DNA of 64,000 nucleotides from Rutidosis leptorrhynchoides (GCF_046630445.1 NC_092333.1:337589001-337653000), one strand, 5' to 3'; numbered from the stretch's first letter, positions 22,718 through 35,126 are shown. A program made the numbers and translations. The notes: generated by a model not told the origin, from the letters alone.

Positions 22718-25405
22718 TGTCATAACCCGTCCTTAACCCTAAGAACGAGTTAGATAACGTATGATTTCATTGCGAGGTATTGACCTCTATATGAGACATT
22801 TTTAAAAGAAAACTGCATATATTTTACATTACAAACCACAAATCTTATTTTTGATACAAGCTTTAGACGATAGAAAGATGATTATCGTTTAGCGATAATC
22901 TTCGACTTACAAACTTTACAATAATGATAACAACACGATTTCTAGTATATTTTACAACACAAATCCTCGGGTATGCAGTTTTATTTTTGACACAAATATG
23001 CGTACGCAAGATCCTGCTCAAATTCAACATAATGCAGCGGAAACTTCTAATTATCACCTGAGAATAAACATGTTTAAAACGTCAACATAAAGTTGGTGAG
23101 ATATAGGTTTAGTGCCGGCAGCAATATATATATAGACCACAAGATTTCATATATAAACAGTTTAATAAAAATATTCTAAGTGGTTGAGCACTTGGTAACC
23201 ATACTTAACATTTAATCACGTCGCATATTCCCTTTATTATGAAATCTTACTACACCGTACCAAGTGTAGTCACGAAACGAAGTACTGTGCAACCGTTGAA
23301 TACTGGTCGTCCAGTCCGGTTGGGGTTGTCAGGCCCGATAGATCTATCAACAGGATTCGCGTTTACAATACCGCTGTAAATATTAGTTACCAAGCTACAG
23401 GGAAGTATGCCAGTGGTACAACTCAACGTAGAATATATTTTTCAGTTACTTGTGTCCATAACGTAAAACATAAAATACATGTATTCTCATCCCGAAATAT
23501 TTAGAGTTTAAAAGTGGGACTATATACTCACTTTCGTCTTGAAGATATATATATAATTTGACTTGGTCTCCGGTTGATATCACGAACCTATCCATATATA
23601 GTTTATCAATATATTTCTATTTTAAACAATCGTCACATATATATACTTTTTATACTTTTAATAGTTTTAATAATTTCTTAGTCCGTAGTTAGCAGTCCGA
23701 TGTTAGTAATTCAATTTCAATGGTTCATTTTTAGGTGTTTAATAAACCCCCAATGAAATAAATAAAAACCCCCATCGTATATGTATTGGTCGAGATTAAT
23801 CTTGACCCATGGTACCGGTGTTGTCAAATGACGTGTTGCGTACATAAAGTACCGGTGTTGTCAAATGACGTGTTGCGTACAATCATGGGATCTTATGATT
23901 AATCTTCTCGTGTTGTTTACGGGTGATCCTGAACCATATAAAATTGAATTATAAGTACATATATATAAAATATCATGTTAACTTAAAAAGATGTGATTTA
24001 TTTAATTTTTTCCCAATTATTTTCGTGGCTAAACTAGTCTTGGATATCCGATTTTGTTTCGGTCATAGTTTCTTCGTTACAACTCCGTTTTCGTTGATTC
24101 AACTTGCCATCTCCTTGGATCGAGTCCCTCTTTAAGACTATGAACTGTAAATACCTTAGTTTGTATTCAAAATCACACGGCATAGGTCAAACTTTAGTGA
24201 AACTTATGAAGTTAATCATTTTCCATCATGTAAACAACCTTAAATGATTATTTTTGTAAAAAAAACTTATACTTTGAGTTGAATCATGAAATTTTTATGT
24301 GTTATCATATTCATAGTAAAAATCATTTTTCCAGAAAATAAACCTCCAATTCAAAGTTTAAGATGGTTTTTAATTATCCAACCCAAAACAGCCCCCGGTT
24401 GCACTCCGACGTCATAAAAACAGTTTTTAAGGTGTTCTTTGAAAAACCAAGTTATACCTTGTTAAATTAGCATATTTTTAAGTTATATTACAGGTCTTGA
24501 AGTATTTTAAAAGTTAAGTTAGAAGGATCTATTTAGTTTGCGAACAAGTTTGAAATCATTCAAACTATGTTCTAGTTTATAAACTCTTATATATATAGCT
24601 ATAAATATATGAATTGAAAAAGAGTTGAAGTAGAGTTTTTACCTCAAGTTTAAAATGTAAAGTTGCTGGAAAGAAGTAGTAAAATAAAAGTTGAGAGAGT
24701 TCTTGCAAGTGTGTGTGAAAATTGGAAGTAAAATTTGGAAAATGAATGTGTAAAAATGAGTTAGAAATGGTGCTTATTTATAGGCTTGAAAATTTGGTTT
24801 TTAGTGAAAATATCTAAGATAAGTTAAAATTTATTATGTCATGAATGACATATTATTCCAATAATTGAAGATTTCTATTGGTATATACCAATAGTAAATA
24901 CTTCTAGAAGCTGTGTATAGTACCCTAGATATACGTATAGGATTATTGAGGAAACGGAACGAGAATTCAAATATAACTATCTTTTGTAAATATACTTATA
25001 TTGTTTTATGTATAAAAGCCCTTTAAAAATGATTAAATACATTACTTATACGATATATGTATAAACATTATAAATCATCAGTATTTATGTCAAATAACGT
25101 TACGTATGGTTATTGTTTTGAAAACTTAAGTTAGTAGTTTCAAAATATACTTATGACTTTTTGTTATTAATACAAAATGAGATATTAAAACATCCTTAGA
25201 TCATGTTAAATATGTATGTATAATTATCATATATTGTATAGTTCGTGATATCATCGGTCAAACTAGACGGTCAAACGTTGTGTAAAACTCTTTTCAAAAA
25301 CATAAGTCTCAACAATTTGGATTGCTTATCATGTTGGTAAGGTTTAATTTATGTAAATATTAATCTCATAAGTATAGAACGATCGGAAAAGTGCGGGTCG
25401 TTACA
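22718..25405 (-). repeat. Tekay 3' LTR (left copy)
   Basis: Plus-strand ends TGTCATAACCCG and CGGGTCGTTACA, i.e. a 12-bp imperfect inverted pair. Contains the conserved block with a CAAC-TTTAT-GTTG hairpin and TTCTCAGGTGATAA (about 23057-23101, minus strand) and a minus-strand TATA box at 24775-24782. A 38-bp segment ('accggtgttgtcaaatgacg...') is duplicated in tandem at about 23814-23885. Confidence 0.97.
24775..24782 (-). promoter_or_regulatory. TATA box in the Tekay 3' LTR
   Basis: Minus-strand GCCTATAAATAAGC. It would drive outward transcription toward position 22718 and beyond; the functional copy for the element is at 32932-32939. Confidence 0.6.
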
Positions 25406-25420
25406 GTACCTACCCGTTAA
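25406..25420 (-). promoter_or_regulatory. Polypurine-like tract, Tekay
   Basis: Minus-strand TTAACGGGTAGGTAC directly before the 3' LTR, preceded by TTTCGGGACGAAATTTA. Identical core to A, B and C. Confidence 0.8.
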
Positions 25421-25452
25421 ATAAATTTCGTCCCGAAATTTTAAAATTGTAC

Positions 25453-28400
25453 CTATTTTGCGTCATCGAGAAACAAGTGTGGATACTTTTGTTTCATCTG
25501 ATCCTCTCGTTCCCAAGTAAACTCAGGACCTCTTCGAGCATTCCAACGAACCTTAACGATCGGTATGTTGCTCTGCTTGAGCTGTTTAACTTCACGATCC
25601 ATGATTTCGATTGGTTCTTCGATGAATTGTAGTTTCTCATCGACATGGATTTCTTCAAGAGGAATGGTGAGGTCTTCCTTTGCAAGACACTTCTTAAGGT
25701 TTGAGACGTGAAATGTATTATGTACTCCGGCGAGTTGTTGCGGTAACTCGAGTCGATAAGCTACCGGTCCAATGCGTTCGATGATCTTGAACAGGCCTAC
25801 ATACCTTGGGTTTAGTTTACCCCTTTTTCCAAAACGTATTACACCTTTCCAAGGTGACACCTTTAACATAACCATGTCACCGATCTGAAACTCTAATGGT
25901 TTCCTTCGAACATCGGCGTAGCTCTTTTGGCGACTACGGGCTGTTTTCAATCTCTCCTTGATTTGTACTATCTTCTCAGTCGTTTCGTGTATGATCTCGG
26001 GACCAGTTAATTGTCGATCTCCTACTTCATTCCAAAAAATAGGAGATCTACACTTCCTTCCGTACAATGCTTCGAATGGCGCAGCTTTAATGCTCGCATG
26101 ATAACTATTATTATACGAGAATTCTGCTAATGGTAGATATTTATCCCATCCGTTTCCAAAATCGATCACACATGCCCTGAGCATGTCTTCAAGAGTCTGA
26201 ATTGTTCTTTCACTCTGCCCGTCGGTTTGCGGATGATACGCGGTACTCATATCCAAACGAGTTCCTAGGGCCTCCTGTAGTGATTGCCAGAACTTTGATG
26301 TAAATCTACTATCACGATCGGATATAATGGAAATAGGTATTCCATGCCTTGAAACAACTTCCTTTATATACAATCGTAATAGTTTCTCCATTCTATCTGT
26401 TTCCTTTATAGGCAAGAAGTGTGCAGACTTGGTGAGACGATCAACAATCACCCAAATGGTGTCGTATCCCCAGGCAGTCTTTGGTAACTTCGTGATGAAA
26501 TCCATGGTAATACCATCCCATTTCCATTCTGGGATTTCTGGTTGTTGAAGTAACCCTGACGGCTTCTGGTGTTCAGCTTTGACTTTGGAACAAGTTAAAC
26601 ATTCCCCAACATATGTTGCAACGTCTGTCTTTAAATTAGGCCACCAATAATGTGTCTTAAGATCTTGGTACATCTTTCCAACTCCAGGATGTATCGAGTA
26701 TCTTGTCTTATGTGCCTCATTTAATATCAACTTCCTTAATCCACCCAACTTCGGTACCCAAATACGATTTGCAAAATATCGAATTCCATCTTCCCGCATA
26801 ACGAGTTGCTTCTCATACTTCTTCATTATTTCATTTCCTATATTTTCTTTAGTAAGTGCTTCTCGTTGAACTTCTTTGATTTGTGAGTTGAGATTCATGC
26901 GAATTTTTATGTTCATCGCTCGTACTCGAATTGGTTCTCGTTCCTTTCTGCTTAAAGCATCAGCCACCACGTTCGCCTTCCCGGGATGATAACGAATTTC
27001 ACAATCATAGTCGTTTATTAACTCGACCCACCTACGTTGTCTCATGTTCAGCTGTTTCTGATCAAAAATATGTTGAAGGCTTTTATGATCAGTAAACACA
27101 GTGCATTTCACCCCATACAAGTAGTGTCTCCATATCTTCAATGCAAACACGACTGCTCCCAGTTCTAGATCATGCGTCGTATAATTCCGCTCGTGAATCT
27201 TCAATTGTCGGGATGCGTATGCAATAACTTTCTTTCGTTGCATAAGAACGCAACCAAAACCTTGTCGCGAAGCGTCACAATATATTTCAAAATCATCGTT
27301 CCCTTCTGGTAACGATAAAATAGGCGCCGTAGTTAACTTCTTCTTTAGTAATTGAAATGCACTCTCCTGCTCAGAAGTCCATTCATATTTCTTCCCTTTT
27401 TGCGTTAACGCTGTCAACGGCTTAACTATTCGGGAAAAATCTTGAATAAACCTTCTATAATAACCGGCTAAACCCAAAAATTGGCGTATCTGCGTTGGTG
27501 TCTTAGGAGTCTCCCATTTTTCAATGGCTTCAATTTTTGCTGGATCAACCTGAATTCCTTTGCTACTAACAACGTGGCCAAGAAATTGCACTTCTTTCAA
27601 CCAGAAAGCACATTTAGAAAATTTAGCATATAGCTGTTCTTTTCTCAACAACTCTAATATCAACCTTAAATGCTCTTCATGCTCTTGCTCACTCTTGGAA
27701 TAGATAAGAATATCATCAATGAAAACGATAACAAACTTATCTAAATACGGACTACAAACTCGATTCATGAGGTCCATGAATACAGCTGGCGCATTTGTCA
27801 ATCCAAACGGCATAACCAAAAATTCGTAATGACCATAACGTGTCCGAAAAGCAGTTTTCGGTATATCTTCTTCTTTGACACGTAATTGATGATAGCCCGA
27901 CCTTAAGTCAATTTTTGAGTACACACATGATCCTTGGAGTTGATCAAATAAGTCGTCAATTCTCGGTAGTGGATACCGATTCTTGATAGTTAACTTATTT
28001 AATTCACGATAATCTATACACATCCTAAAAGATCCATCTTTCTTTTTAACAAATAGAATCGGAGCTCCCCACGGTGAAGTACTTGGTCGTATGAATCCAT
28101 GATCCAGTAATTCTTTTAACTGACTCTGAAGTTCTTTTAACTCGGACGGTGCAAGTCTATATGGAGCACGAGCCACTGGTGCAGCTCCTGGTACTAAATC
28201 TATTTGAAATTCTACAGATCTAAATGGAGGTAATCCCGGCAACTTTTCCGGAAAGACTTCAGGAAAATCTCTTGCCACAGGCACGTCATTGATGCTCTTC
28301 ACTTTTTCCTTTGTTTCGACTTTATTAACATGTGCTAAGATAGCATAGCACCCTTTCTTCAAGCACTTTTGAGCTTTCAAATAACTAATGAGTTTTAGCT

Positions 28401-29883
28401 TTGAGTTACCCTTCTCTCCATAAATCATTACTGGCATTTTATCCTTACGAGGAATGCGAATTGCCTTCTTGGCGCACACAACTTCAGCTCCTATTTTGGA
28501 CATCCAGTCCATGCCGACTATTACATCAAAACTTCCTAATTCTACGGGTATCAAGTCAATTTTAAACGTTTCTCCGGCTAAATTTATTTTACAATCACGG
28601 CAAATTTTATCGGCTTTAATTAGTTTACCATTAGCTAACTCAATCATGTACTTAGCATCGAGAGGTAATGATGAACAATTCAATTTAGCGTGAAAGTCTC
28701 TACACACGTAACTTCTATCAGCACCAGTATCAAATATAATAGATGCGGATAAGTTATTAATGGTAAACGTACCCGTAACAAGCTCTGGGTCTTCACATGC
28801 CTCTTTAGCATTAATAACAAATGCTCTTCCACGTGCAGGTCCGATATTCTTCTCTGGATTCGGGCACTGGCTCTTATAGTGGCCTTGTTTTCCACACCCA
28901 AAACAAGTAATGGTAGCCAAAGCAGTTCTATTTGCGTTGGTGGCAGGAGTCTTGGCACCATTTGTATTCGTAACGAGAGCCCTACAATCTTCAGCAAGAT
29001 GACCCTGTCGATTACATTTGTTGCATACCACACTACAGTAACCAAAGTGATGTTTGTGACATCGGTTGCATAAAGGACTTTGTCCTTTGTAACCAAAACC
29101 TGAACCACTACCCGCACCTTTCGGGGTTTCTTGTTTCTTAAAAGTTTGTTGTTGATTACCTCGATCATAGCTTCCATTCCACTTTCTCTTGTTACCTGAT
29201 ACCTTCACATCAGTATTGAATGCTTTCTTATCCAAAATGACCTGATCCATTAGCTCGTTTGCCATGGTTATAGCTTCATGAATTGTCTTAGGTTTCGATG
29301 CTGTAACATTTGCCTTGACCTTTTTGGGCAAACCATCTTTGTACATTTCAATCTTCCGTTCTTCGGTTGGAACCAATTCAGGACATAGCAAAACTAATTC
29401 CATGAATCGCTGATTGTAGTTGGTGATTTCAGTACCAATAACCTTCAGACTTCGTAACTCATCTTCCAACTTCCTAACCTCGTTCCTTGGACAATATTCA
29501 TTGATTAACATTGTTTTGAATTCTTCCCACGGAGTATCATAAGCTACATCTCCTCCTACAGCCTTCACATAATTTTTCCACCACGTGAGTGCACTATCTT
29601 GTAAAGTGCACGATGCGTATTTGGTCATGTCCTTTTCAACACAACCACTGATTTTGAACACAGTTTCCATCTTTTCTATCCACCGGGTTAAACCGATCGG
29701 TCCTTCTGTTCCACTGAATGATGAGGGCTTGCAAGCTTGAAAAGTTTTGTAAGTGCACCCCACACGAGGATTTGGGTTAACTGCAGCACCTCTTGCAGCC
29801 TCGACCCATAACATTCTGTCGTTCACTCGCTGATTGATGAGTTCCTGGATTTCTTGTTCCGTCATTCGGTTCAATCGCGCCAT
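25453..29883 (-). CDS. Tekay gag-pol polyprotein (1476 aa, intact)
   Basis: Single uninterrupted frame that would make the capsid and all enzymes for reverse transcription and integration of the element. In order: retrotransposon gag (about 45-230, with 'TWWKNYV'); zinc knuckles around 275-345, two of them clear CX2CX4HX4C ([28 protein letters not shown]); aspartic protease with DTGA near 384; reverse transcriptase with FIDDIL near 722; RNase H starting at 'YCDAS' near 869 and ending around 'DALSRKE' near 977; integrase HHCC zinc region (about 1055-1100) and the catalytic D, D, E near 1128, 1189 and 1230; C-terminal chromodomain-like segment with '[19 protein letters not shown]' near 1445-1460. 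The RT/INT order is Ty3-gypsy and the tail is typical of Tekay/Del chromoviruses, which are thought to guide integration to chromatin. Length is normal. The ATG at 29883 ([16 protein letters not shown]) is the first in frame. All catalytic motifs I looked for are present. Confidence 0.97.
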   Translation of the reverse strand: MARLNRMTEQEIQELINQRVNDRMLWVEAARGAAVNPNPRVGCTYKTFQACKPSSFSGTEGPIGLTRWIEKMETVFKISGCVEKDMTKYASCTLQDSALTWWKNYVKAVGGDVAYDTPWEEFKTMLINEYCPRNEVRKLEDELRSLKVIGTEITNYNQRFMELVLLCPELVPTEERKIEMYKDGLPKKVKANVTASKPKTIHEAITMANELMDQVILDKKAFNTDVKVSGNKRKWNGSYDRGNQQQTFKKQETPKGAGSGSGFGYKGQSPLCNRCHKHHFGYCSVVCNKCNRQGHLAEDCRALVTNTNGAKTPATNANRTALATITCFGCGKQGHYKSQCPNPEKNIGPARGRAFVINAKEACEDPELVTGTFTINNLSASIIFDTGADRSYVCRDFHAKLNCSSLPLDAKYMIELANGKLIKADKICRDCKINLAGETFKIDLIPVELGSFDVIVGMDWMSKIGAEVVCAKKAIRIPRKDKMPVMIYGEKGNSKLKLISYLKAQKCLKKGCYAILAHVNKVETKEKVKSINDVPVARDFPEVFPEKLPGLPPFRSVEFQIDLVPGAAPVARAPYRLAPSELKELQSQLKELLDHGFIRPSTSPWGAPILFVKKKDGSFRMCIDYRELNKLTIKNRYPLPRIDDLFDQLQGSCVYSKIDLRSGYHQLRVKEEDIPKTAFRTRYGHYEFLVMPFGLTNAPAVFMDLMNRVCSPYLDKFVIVFIDDILIYSKSEQEHEEHLRLILELLRKEQLYAKFSKCAFWLKEVQFLGHVVSSKGIQVDPAKIEAIEKWETPKTPTQIRQFLGLAGYYRRFIQDFSRIVKPLTALTQKGKKYEWTSEQESAFQLLKKKLTTAPILSLPEGNDDFEIYCDASRQGFGCVLMQRKKVIAYASRQLKIHERNYTTHDLELGAVVFALKIWRHYLYGVKCTVFTDHKSLQHIFDQKQLNMRQRRWVELINDYDCEIRYHPGKANVVADALSRKEREPIRVRAMNIKIRMNLNSQIKEVQREALTKENIGNEIMKKYEKQLVMREDGIRYFANRIWVPKLGGLRKLILNEAHKTRYSIHPGVGKMYQDLKTHYWWPNLKTDVATYVGECLTCSKVKAEHQKPSGLLQQPEIPEWKWDGITMDFITKLPKTAWGYDTIWVIVDRLTKSAHFLPIKETDRMEKLLRLYIKEVVSRHGIPISIISDRDSRFTSKFWQSLQEALGTRLDMSTAYHPQTDGQSERTIQTLEDMLRACVIDFGNGWDKYLPLAEFSYNNSYHASIKAAPFEALYGRKCRSPIFWNEVGDRQLTGPEIIHETTEKIVQIKERLKTARSRQKSYADVRRKPLEFQIGDMVMLKVSPWKGVIRFGKRGKLNPRYVGLFKIIERIGPVAYRLELPQQLAGVHNTFHVSNLKKCLAKEDLTIPLEEIHVDEKLQFIEEPIEIMDREVKQLKQSNIPIVKVRWNARRGPEFTWEREDQMKQKYPHLFLDDAK

Positions 29884-30251
29884 ATTCTTCTATAAGAATG
29901 AAAAGAAAATAATTATTCACATGGAATATTATAGATGTAGTGTATATTTACAGTACATTATAGCTTATTAATAATATGAACCAGGTATTATTATAAAAGC
30001 CTTTTCTTCTTATTAGCGTTTTATAATTATATCTAGGGTAGTACCTACCCGTTAATGTCCATACTTAATAGCTTAGTACAGAATCAATTACTACCATCTA
30101 AATAATACTTAACCATGGAAAATTATTGCATTTCACACTTCACTATTTTAAATATGCTTATCTTATATCGAACATTAAGCAAACCACACTAATAATATTA
30201 TACAAAACATTATATGATCCCATGGTTTAATACGGCAGCGCATTGTTTGGT
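29884..30251 (-). other. Tekay spacer between leader ORF and gag, with internal polypurine-like hairpin
   Basis: 368 bp, AT-rich. At 30036-30055 the minus strand reads TTAACGGGTAGGTACTACCC: the 3'-LTR-adjacent tract again, now able to fold through GGGTA/TACCC. No coding frame. Confidence 0.7.
30036..30055 (-). other. Internal second polypurine-like tract and hairpin (Tekay)
   Basis: TTAACGGGTAGGTAC is a 15-base match to the tract at 25406-25420. The extra TACCC lets the GGGTA arm pair. The outer long arms seen in A and B are not evident here. Confidence 0.7.
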
Positions 30252-30686
30252 CTATTTTCTAGGACGTTTAGGTTCAAGGAATGGCCTAACGCTTATCCTA
30301 GCTGTCTGCCTATATTTTGGCTGTGGGGCTGAAGAACTGGATGCCGGGACAGCACGAATAGGAATAGCGGGAATAGGGGTGGTAGTGTCTAGTGGAGTTG
30401 GTGCCACATCATCCTTACTAAACTCGGGATTTGAATTTTCTAATTCATTAGCCTTTCGTTTCTTTCCTAGTTCGAACTCGTCTTTTGTAATTTCCTGTAT
30501 TTCTTCCTCGGGTTCACTTTCCTCCTCGGGTTCACTTTCCGGGTTCTCTATAGTCGGTTCATCCGGAATTTGTGAGTCTTCCCCAAAGATATTATTTTCG
30601 TCATCGGATAGGTTAATGACTGGAACACCATCTGAAGATTCTGGTTCGGAGTCGCTGAATGTGATAACAAGTTTTGAGCCCGACAT
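30252..30686 (-). CDS. Tekay leader ORF, 144 aa, acidic with a candidate SUMO-interacting motif
   Basis: A frame 186 nt after the PBS and upstream of gag, not part of the standard chromovirus gene set. It starts MSGSKLVITFSDSEPESSDG and then reads VPVINLSDDEN: hydrophobic core V-I-N-L followed by S-D-D-E, which fits the consensus of a SUMO-interacting motif with acidic flank (inference from motif only). An acidic E/P stretch follows (about 45-65), then KKRKANE, an alanine/proline/serine/threonine-rich linker and a basic end with EPKRPRK that could be a nuclear localisation signal. It occupies the same place as the Ser/Asp-rich leader ORF of B, but I see no real sequence homology beyond the acidic Ser-rich start. 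It may be translated before gag or act as a long upstream ORF. Function unknown; a chance frame is unlikely given length and composition. Confidence 0.7.
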   Translation of the reverse strand: MSGSKLVITFSDSEPESSDGVPVINLSDDENNIFGEDSQIPDEPTIENPESEPEEESEPEEEIQEITKDEFELGKKRKANELENSNPEFSKDDVAPTPLDTTTPIPAIPIRAVPASSSSAPQPKYRQTARISVRPFLEPKRPRK

Positions 30687-30860
30687 CTATCATACAACAA
30701 CTAACCCATTAGTACTACATAATATTTACATATAAATTTTAACCAACAATGATAAGCAATGGTTTTTAAATCAGACCCGGTCAAAGTCCAGACTTACTAA
30801 TGTATCCTAACGACTTATCGGTTAGACACACTAATGCAAACCTGGTTCGCTAAGACCACC

Positions 30861-30872
30861 GCTCTGATACCA
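30861..30872 (-). promoter_or_regulatory. Primer binding site, Tekay (initiator tRNA-Met)
   Basis: Minus-strand TGGTATCAGAGC, two bases inside the 5' LTR, followed by 'ggtggtcttagcgaaccagg'. Confidence 0.95.
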
Positions 30873-30874
30873 CA

Positions 30875-33562
30875 TGTCATAACCCGTCCTTAACCCTAAG
30901 AACGAGTTAGATAACGTATGATTTCATTGCGAGGTATTGACCTCTATATGAGACATTTTTAAAAGAAAACTGCATATATTTTACATTACAAACCACAAAT
31001 CTTATTTTTGATACAAGCTTTAGACGATAGAAAGATGATTATCGTTTAGCGATAATCTTCGACTTACAAACTTTACAATAATGATAACAACACGATTTCT
31101 AGTATATTTTACAACACAAATCCTCGGGTATGCAGTTTTATTTTTGACACAAATATGCGTACGCAAGATCCTGCTCAAATTCAACATAATGCAGCGGAAA
31201 CTTCTAATTATCACCTGAGAATAAACATGTTTAAAACGTCAACATAAAGTTGGTGAGATATAGGTTTAGTGCCGGCAGCAATATATATATAGACCACAAG
31301 ATTTCATATATAAACAGTTTAATAAAAATATTCTAAGTGGTTGAGCACTTGGTAACCATACTTAACATTTAATCACGTCGCATATTCCCTTTATTATGAA
31401 ATCTTACTACACCGTACCAAGTGTAGTCACGAAACGAAGTACTGTGCAACCGTTGAATACTGGTCGTCCAGTCCGGTTGGGGTTGTCAGGCCCGATAGAT
31501 CTATCAACAGGATTCGCGTTTACAATACCGCTGTAAATATTAGTTACCAAGCTACAGGGAAGTATGCCAGTGGTACAACTCAACGTAGAATATATTTTTC
31601 AGTTACTTGTGTCCATAACGTAAAACATAAAATACATGTATTCTCATCCCGAAATATTTAGAGTTTAAAAGTGGGACTATATACTCACTTTCGTCTTGAA
31701 GATATATATATAATTTGACTTGGTCTCCGGTTGATATCACGAACCTATCCATATATAGTTTATCAATATATTTCTATTTTAAACAATCGTCACATATATA
31801 TACTTTTTATACTTTTAATAGTTTTAATAATTTCTTAGTCCGTAGTTAGCAGTCCGATGTTAGTAATTCAATTTCAATGGTTCATTTTTAGGTGTTTAAT
31901 AAACCCCCAATGAAATAAATAAAAACCCCCATCGTATATGTATTGGTCGAGATTAATCTTGACCCATGGTACCGGTGTTGTCAAATGACGTGTTGCGTAC
32001 ATAAAGTACCGGTGTTGTCAAATGACGTGTTGCGTACAATCATGGGATCTTATGATTAATCTTCTCGTGTTGTTTACGGGTGATCCTGAACCATATAAAA
32101 TTGAATTATAAGTACATATATATAAAATATCATGTTAACTTAAAAAGATGTGATTTATTTAATTTTTTCCCAATTATTTTCGTGGCTAAACTAGTCTTGG
32201 ATATCCGATTTTGTTTCGGTCATAGTTTCTTCGTTACAACTCCGTTTTCGTTGATTCAACTTGCCATCTCCTTGGATCGAGTCCCTCTTTAAGACTATGA
32301 ACTGTAAATACCTTAGTTTGTATTCAAAATCACACGGCATAGGTCAAACTTTAGTGAAACTTATGAAGTTAATCATTTTCCATCATGTAAACAACCTTAA
32401 ATGATTATTTTTGTAAAAAAAACTTATACTTTGAGTTGAATCATGAAATTTTTATGTGTTATCATATTCATAGTAAAAATCATTTTTCCAGAAAATAAAC
32501 CTCCAATTCAAAGTTTAAGATGGTTTTTAATTATCCAACCCAAAACAGCCCCCGGTTGCACTCCGACGTCATAAAAACAGTTTTTAAGGTGTTCTTTGAA
32601 AAACCAAGTTATACCTTGTTAAATTAGCATATTTTTAAGTTATATTACAGGTCTTGAAGTATTTTAAAAGTTAAGTTAGAAGGATCTATTTAGTTTGCGA
32701 ACAAGTTTGAAATCATTCAAACTATGTTCTAGTTTATAAACTCTTATATATATAGCTATAAATATATGAATTGAAAAAGAGTTGAAGTAGAGTTTTTACC
32801 TCAAGTTTAAAATGTAAAGTTGCTGGAAAGAAGTAGTAAAATAAAAGTTGAGAGAGTTCTTGCAAGTGTGTGTGAAAATTGGAAGTAAAATTTGGAAAAT
32901 GAATGTGTAAAAATGAGTTAGAAATGGTGCTTATTTATAGGCTTGAAAATTTGGTTTTTAGTGAAAATATCTAAGATAAGTTAAAATTTATTATGTCATG
33001 AATGACATATTATTCCAATAATTGAAGATTTCTATTGGTATATACCAATAGTAAATACTTCTAGAAGCTGTGTATAGTACCCTAGATATACGTATAGGAT
33101 TATTGAGGAAACGGAACGAGAATTCAAATATAACTATCTTTTGTAAATATATTTATATTGTTTTATGTATAAAAGCCCTTTAAAAATGATTAAATACATT
33201 ACTTATACGATATATGTATAAACATTATAAATCATCAGTATTTATGTCAAATAACGTTACGTATGGTTATTGTTTTGAAAACTTAAGTTAGTAGTTTCAA
33301 AATATACTTATGACTTTTTGTTATTAATACAAAATGAGATATTAAAACATCCTTAGATCATGTTAAATATGTATGTATAATTATCATATATTGTATAGTT
33401 CGTGATATCATCGGTCAAACTAGACGGTCAAACGTTGTGTAAAACTCTTTTCAAAAACATAAGTCTCAACAATTTGGATTGCTTATCATGTTGGTAAGGT
33501 TTAATTTATGTAAATATTAATCTCATAAGTATAGAACGATCGGAAAAGTGCGGGTCGTTACA
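30875..33562 (-). repeat. Tekay 5' LTR (right copy)
   Basis: 2688 bp, same length as the left copy, with one difference found by eye. Transcription runs leftward. TATA box at 32932-32939 (minus strand), so U3 is about 33562-32940. The short frames in it occur identically in both LTRs and do not look like genes. Confidence 0.97.
32932..32939 (-). promoter_or_regulatory. Promoter TATA box of the Tekay element
   Basis: Minus-strand GCCTATAAATAAGC, the only well-formed TATA box I see in the expected place of this LTR. It would start the genomic RNA roughly 30 bp further left. Confidence 0.65.
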
Positions 33563-33567
33563 CTCGC

Positions 33568-34203
33568 AGTGTTTCTGCATCAACAGTTATATGTATACAT
33601 ATAACATTTATCTCTTAGAATTATGATCTCCCATTCTGAAATTCTGAAAAGCAATATAGTCTTCGAATCAGTTCTTTGAATTGTAAGAAAGCTGATAAAG
33701 CAGCAAAGACTGTTGATGACTTTAACAGTCAAAAGTATGATGATAAAGAATGGAGTGTTGGAAACGCACAATAGAAAATTTAGTACCAAAAAGTGGATTA
33801 TGCGAAACAATGAAGAAGGTTGTAGACAAATCACAAGGACTAAACATGCCTTCAAAGAATCCAAATGATTCAGTATCTGCGGAAGTCATTAACTAATACC
33901 TTACTCCTGACTCTACACTGTTACGGACAAAGCTTCATCATCATTGTTCATTCTAAGATATCATCATATCTTTCATTATAAATATCCTCGATATTTATAA
34001 AGATATTTTCATAACTATTCGTATCTAAAATCATTTATCTATTCGCTATATCAGTGTTACATTAGAAAGGAAATTGTTTTAGTTTCTTAAATTCTGAAAA
34101 ATTCGAATTTAAAAATATGAATGTTTTTTTTTTTTTTTTTGAAGTAGTGTTGGGGACTGAAGCATGAGTTAGTATAATATAATGACACTTGATCAACGTG
34201 ATT
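33568..34203 (+). other. Element C internal region, part 2
   Basis: Remnant between Tekay and B. It aligns with element B 40715-41345 (both share 'ccaacagttatatgtat' near the start and 'gaactgaagcatgarttagtataatataatgac' near the end). The minus-strand 94-codon frame at 33580-33864 is a shadow of this decayed region. Contains a T16 run at about 34125. Confidence 0.7.
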
Positions 34204-34966
34204 ATATTTGTGACAACCCGGAAATTTCCAACCAAATTTAAACTTTAATCTTTATATGTTTCCGACACAATAAGCAATATTTGTTAAGTTAAATTTCAAG
34301 AATTTTAAACTATGTTCATACATTCATTCAACTTCGACCAAGTTCCAACGATTCACGAACCATTAAACGAATATGATTATATATGTATATGTGTATATAT
34401 ATTATAACTTGAAACGTAAATGAAATATTATATTAAATACTTTATATGATTGTATCTGTTTCAAAATGTTTATCAATGGAATTAGAAGATAAGATCAACT
34501 GATTGAATTATCAGATATATTAAATTATGATTACAAGTCTCTGTTGAAAGGCCCACGTTGATTTGAGAAATCTTTCCATTTTAACAATATTCGGAAAATG
34601 GTAAAGTAATTTATAAATAAGAACAAATTGTCAATCATTGAGAACTAGACAAAGGATAGTGGAAGATTGAATCTCATAAAGACTCGATTGATCTATTTAG
34701 TTTCAAACGTACAAAAACGTTTTCAGTTTAAAAAGAACTTTATTATTAAAACGTATATAACTTTTATAAATATCTAGAACCACTTTTGACAACTCATTAC
34801 TTAACTAGTATGATAAAGATAACGATATTTATATTTTATTTTATTAAATATATATAACGATTTAAATTAATATTATATATATTTATACGCGTATAATACG
34901 TACATAGTTTTATACTTTTACTATACTTAAACTTTACCTTTACTTTATTTTTACTTTACTTTAACT

Positions 34967-35116
34967 TTAATAATTCACTTTAATAATTCATACTTTAATA
35001 ATTTATACTTTAATAATTCACTTTAATAATTCATACTTTAATAATTCACTTTAATAATTCATACTTTAATAATTCACTTTAATAATTCATACTTTAATAA
35101 TTCATTCTAATAATTC
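34967..35116. repeat. ACTTTAATAATTC(AT) minisatellite upstream of the TATA box
   Basis: About 11 units, the reverse complement of the array in A and in the same position relative to the LTR promoter. Repeated in B's 3' LTR at about 43756-43905. Confidence 0.92.
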
Positions 35117-35126
35117 AAAAATCTAT

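Larger units (their letters stand above)
22718..33562 (-). mobile_element. Intact Tekay/Del-type Ty3-gypsy chromovirus
   Basis: Complete 10,845-bp element: identical-length LTRs of 2688 bp (22718-25405 and 30875-33562), PBS, leader ORF, one uninterrupted gag-pol frame and a polypurine-like tract. The CTCGC target duplication is perfect (22713-22717 and 33563-33567), and the unfilled paralogue is CTTGC at 40707-40711 in element B. By eye I found one LTR difference (C at 24995, T at 33152), so insertion is very recent. It sits in C's internal region in the opposite orientation. It is the only element here with intact enzymes and could be an active master copy. Confidence 0.97.

Noticed and set aside
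22863..23057. Identical short frames in both Tekay LTRs (22863-23057 / 31020-31214 and 23923-24135 / 32080-32292)
   Set aside because: Identity reflects the young LTR pair, not coding constraint; no recognisable domain.
28680..29177. Second gag-like gene overlapping Tekay gag (165 codons)
   Set aside because: Same strand, shifted frame; a shadow of the gag zinc-knuckle coding sequence with no domain of its own.
30214..30735. 173-codon plus-strand frame opposite the Tekay leader ORF
   Set aside because: Mirror of the Ser/Glu-rich leader ORF; low-complexity Ser/Gly translation and antisense to the element. The minus-strand frame has better composition and placement.
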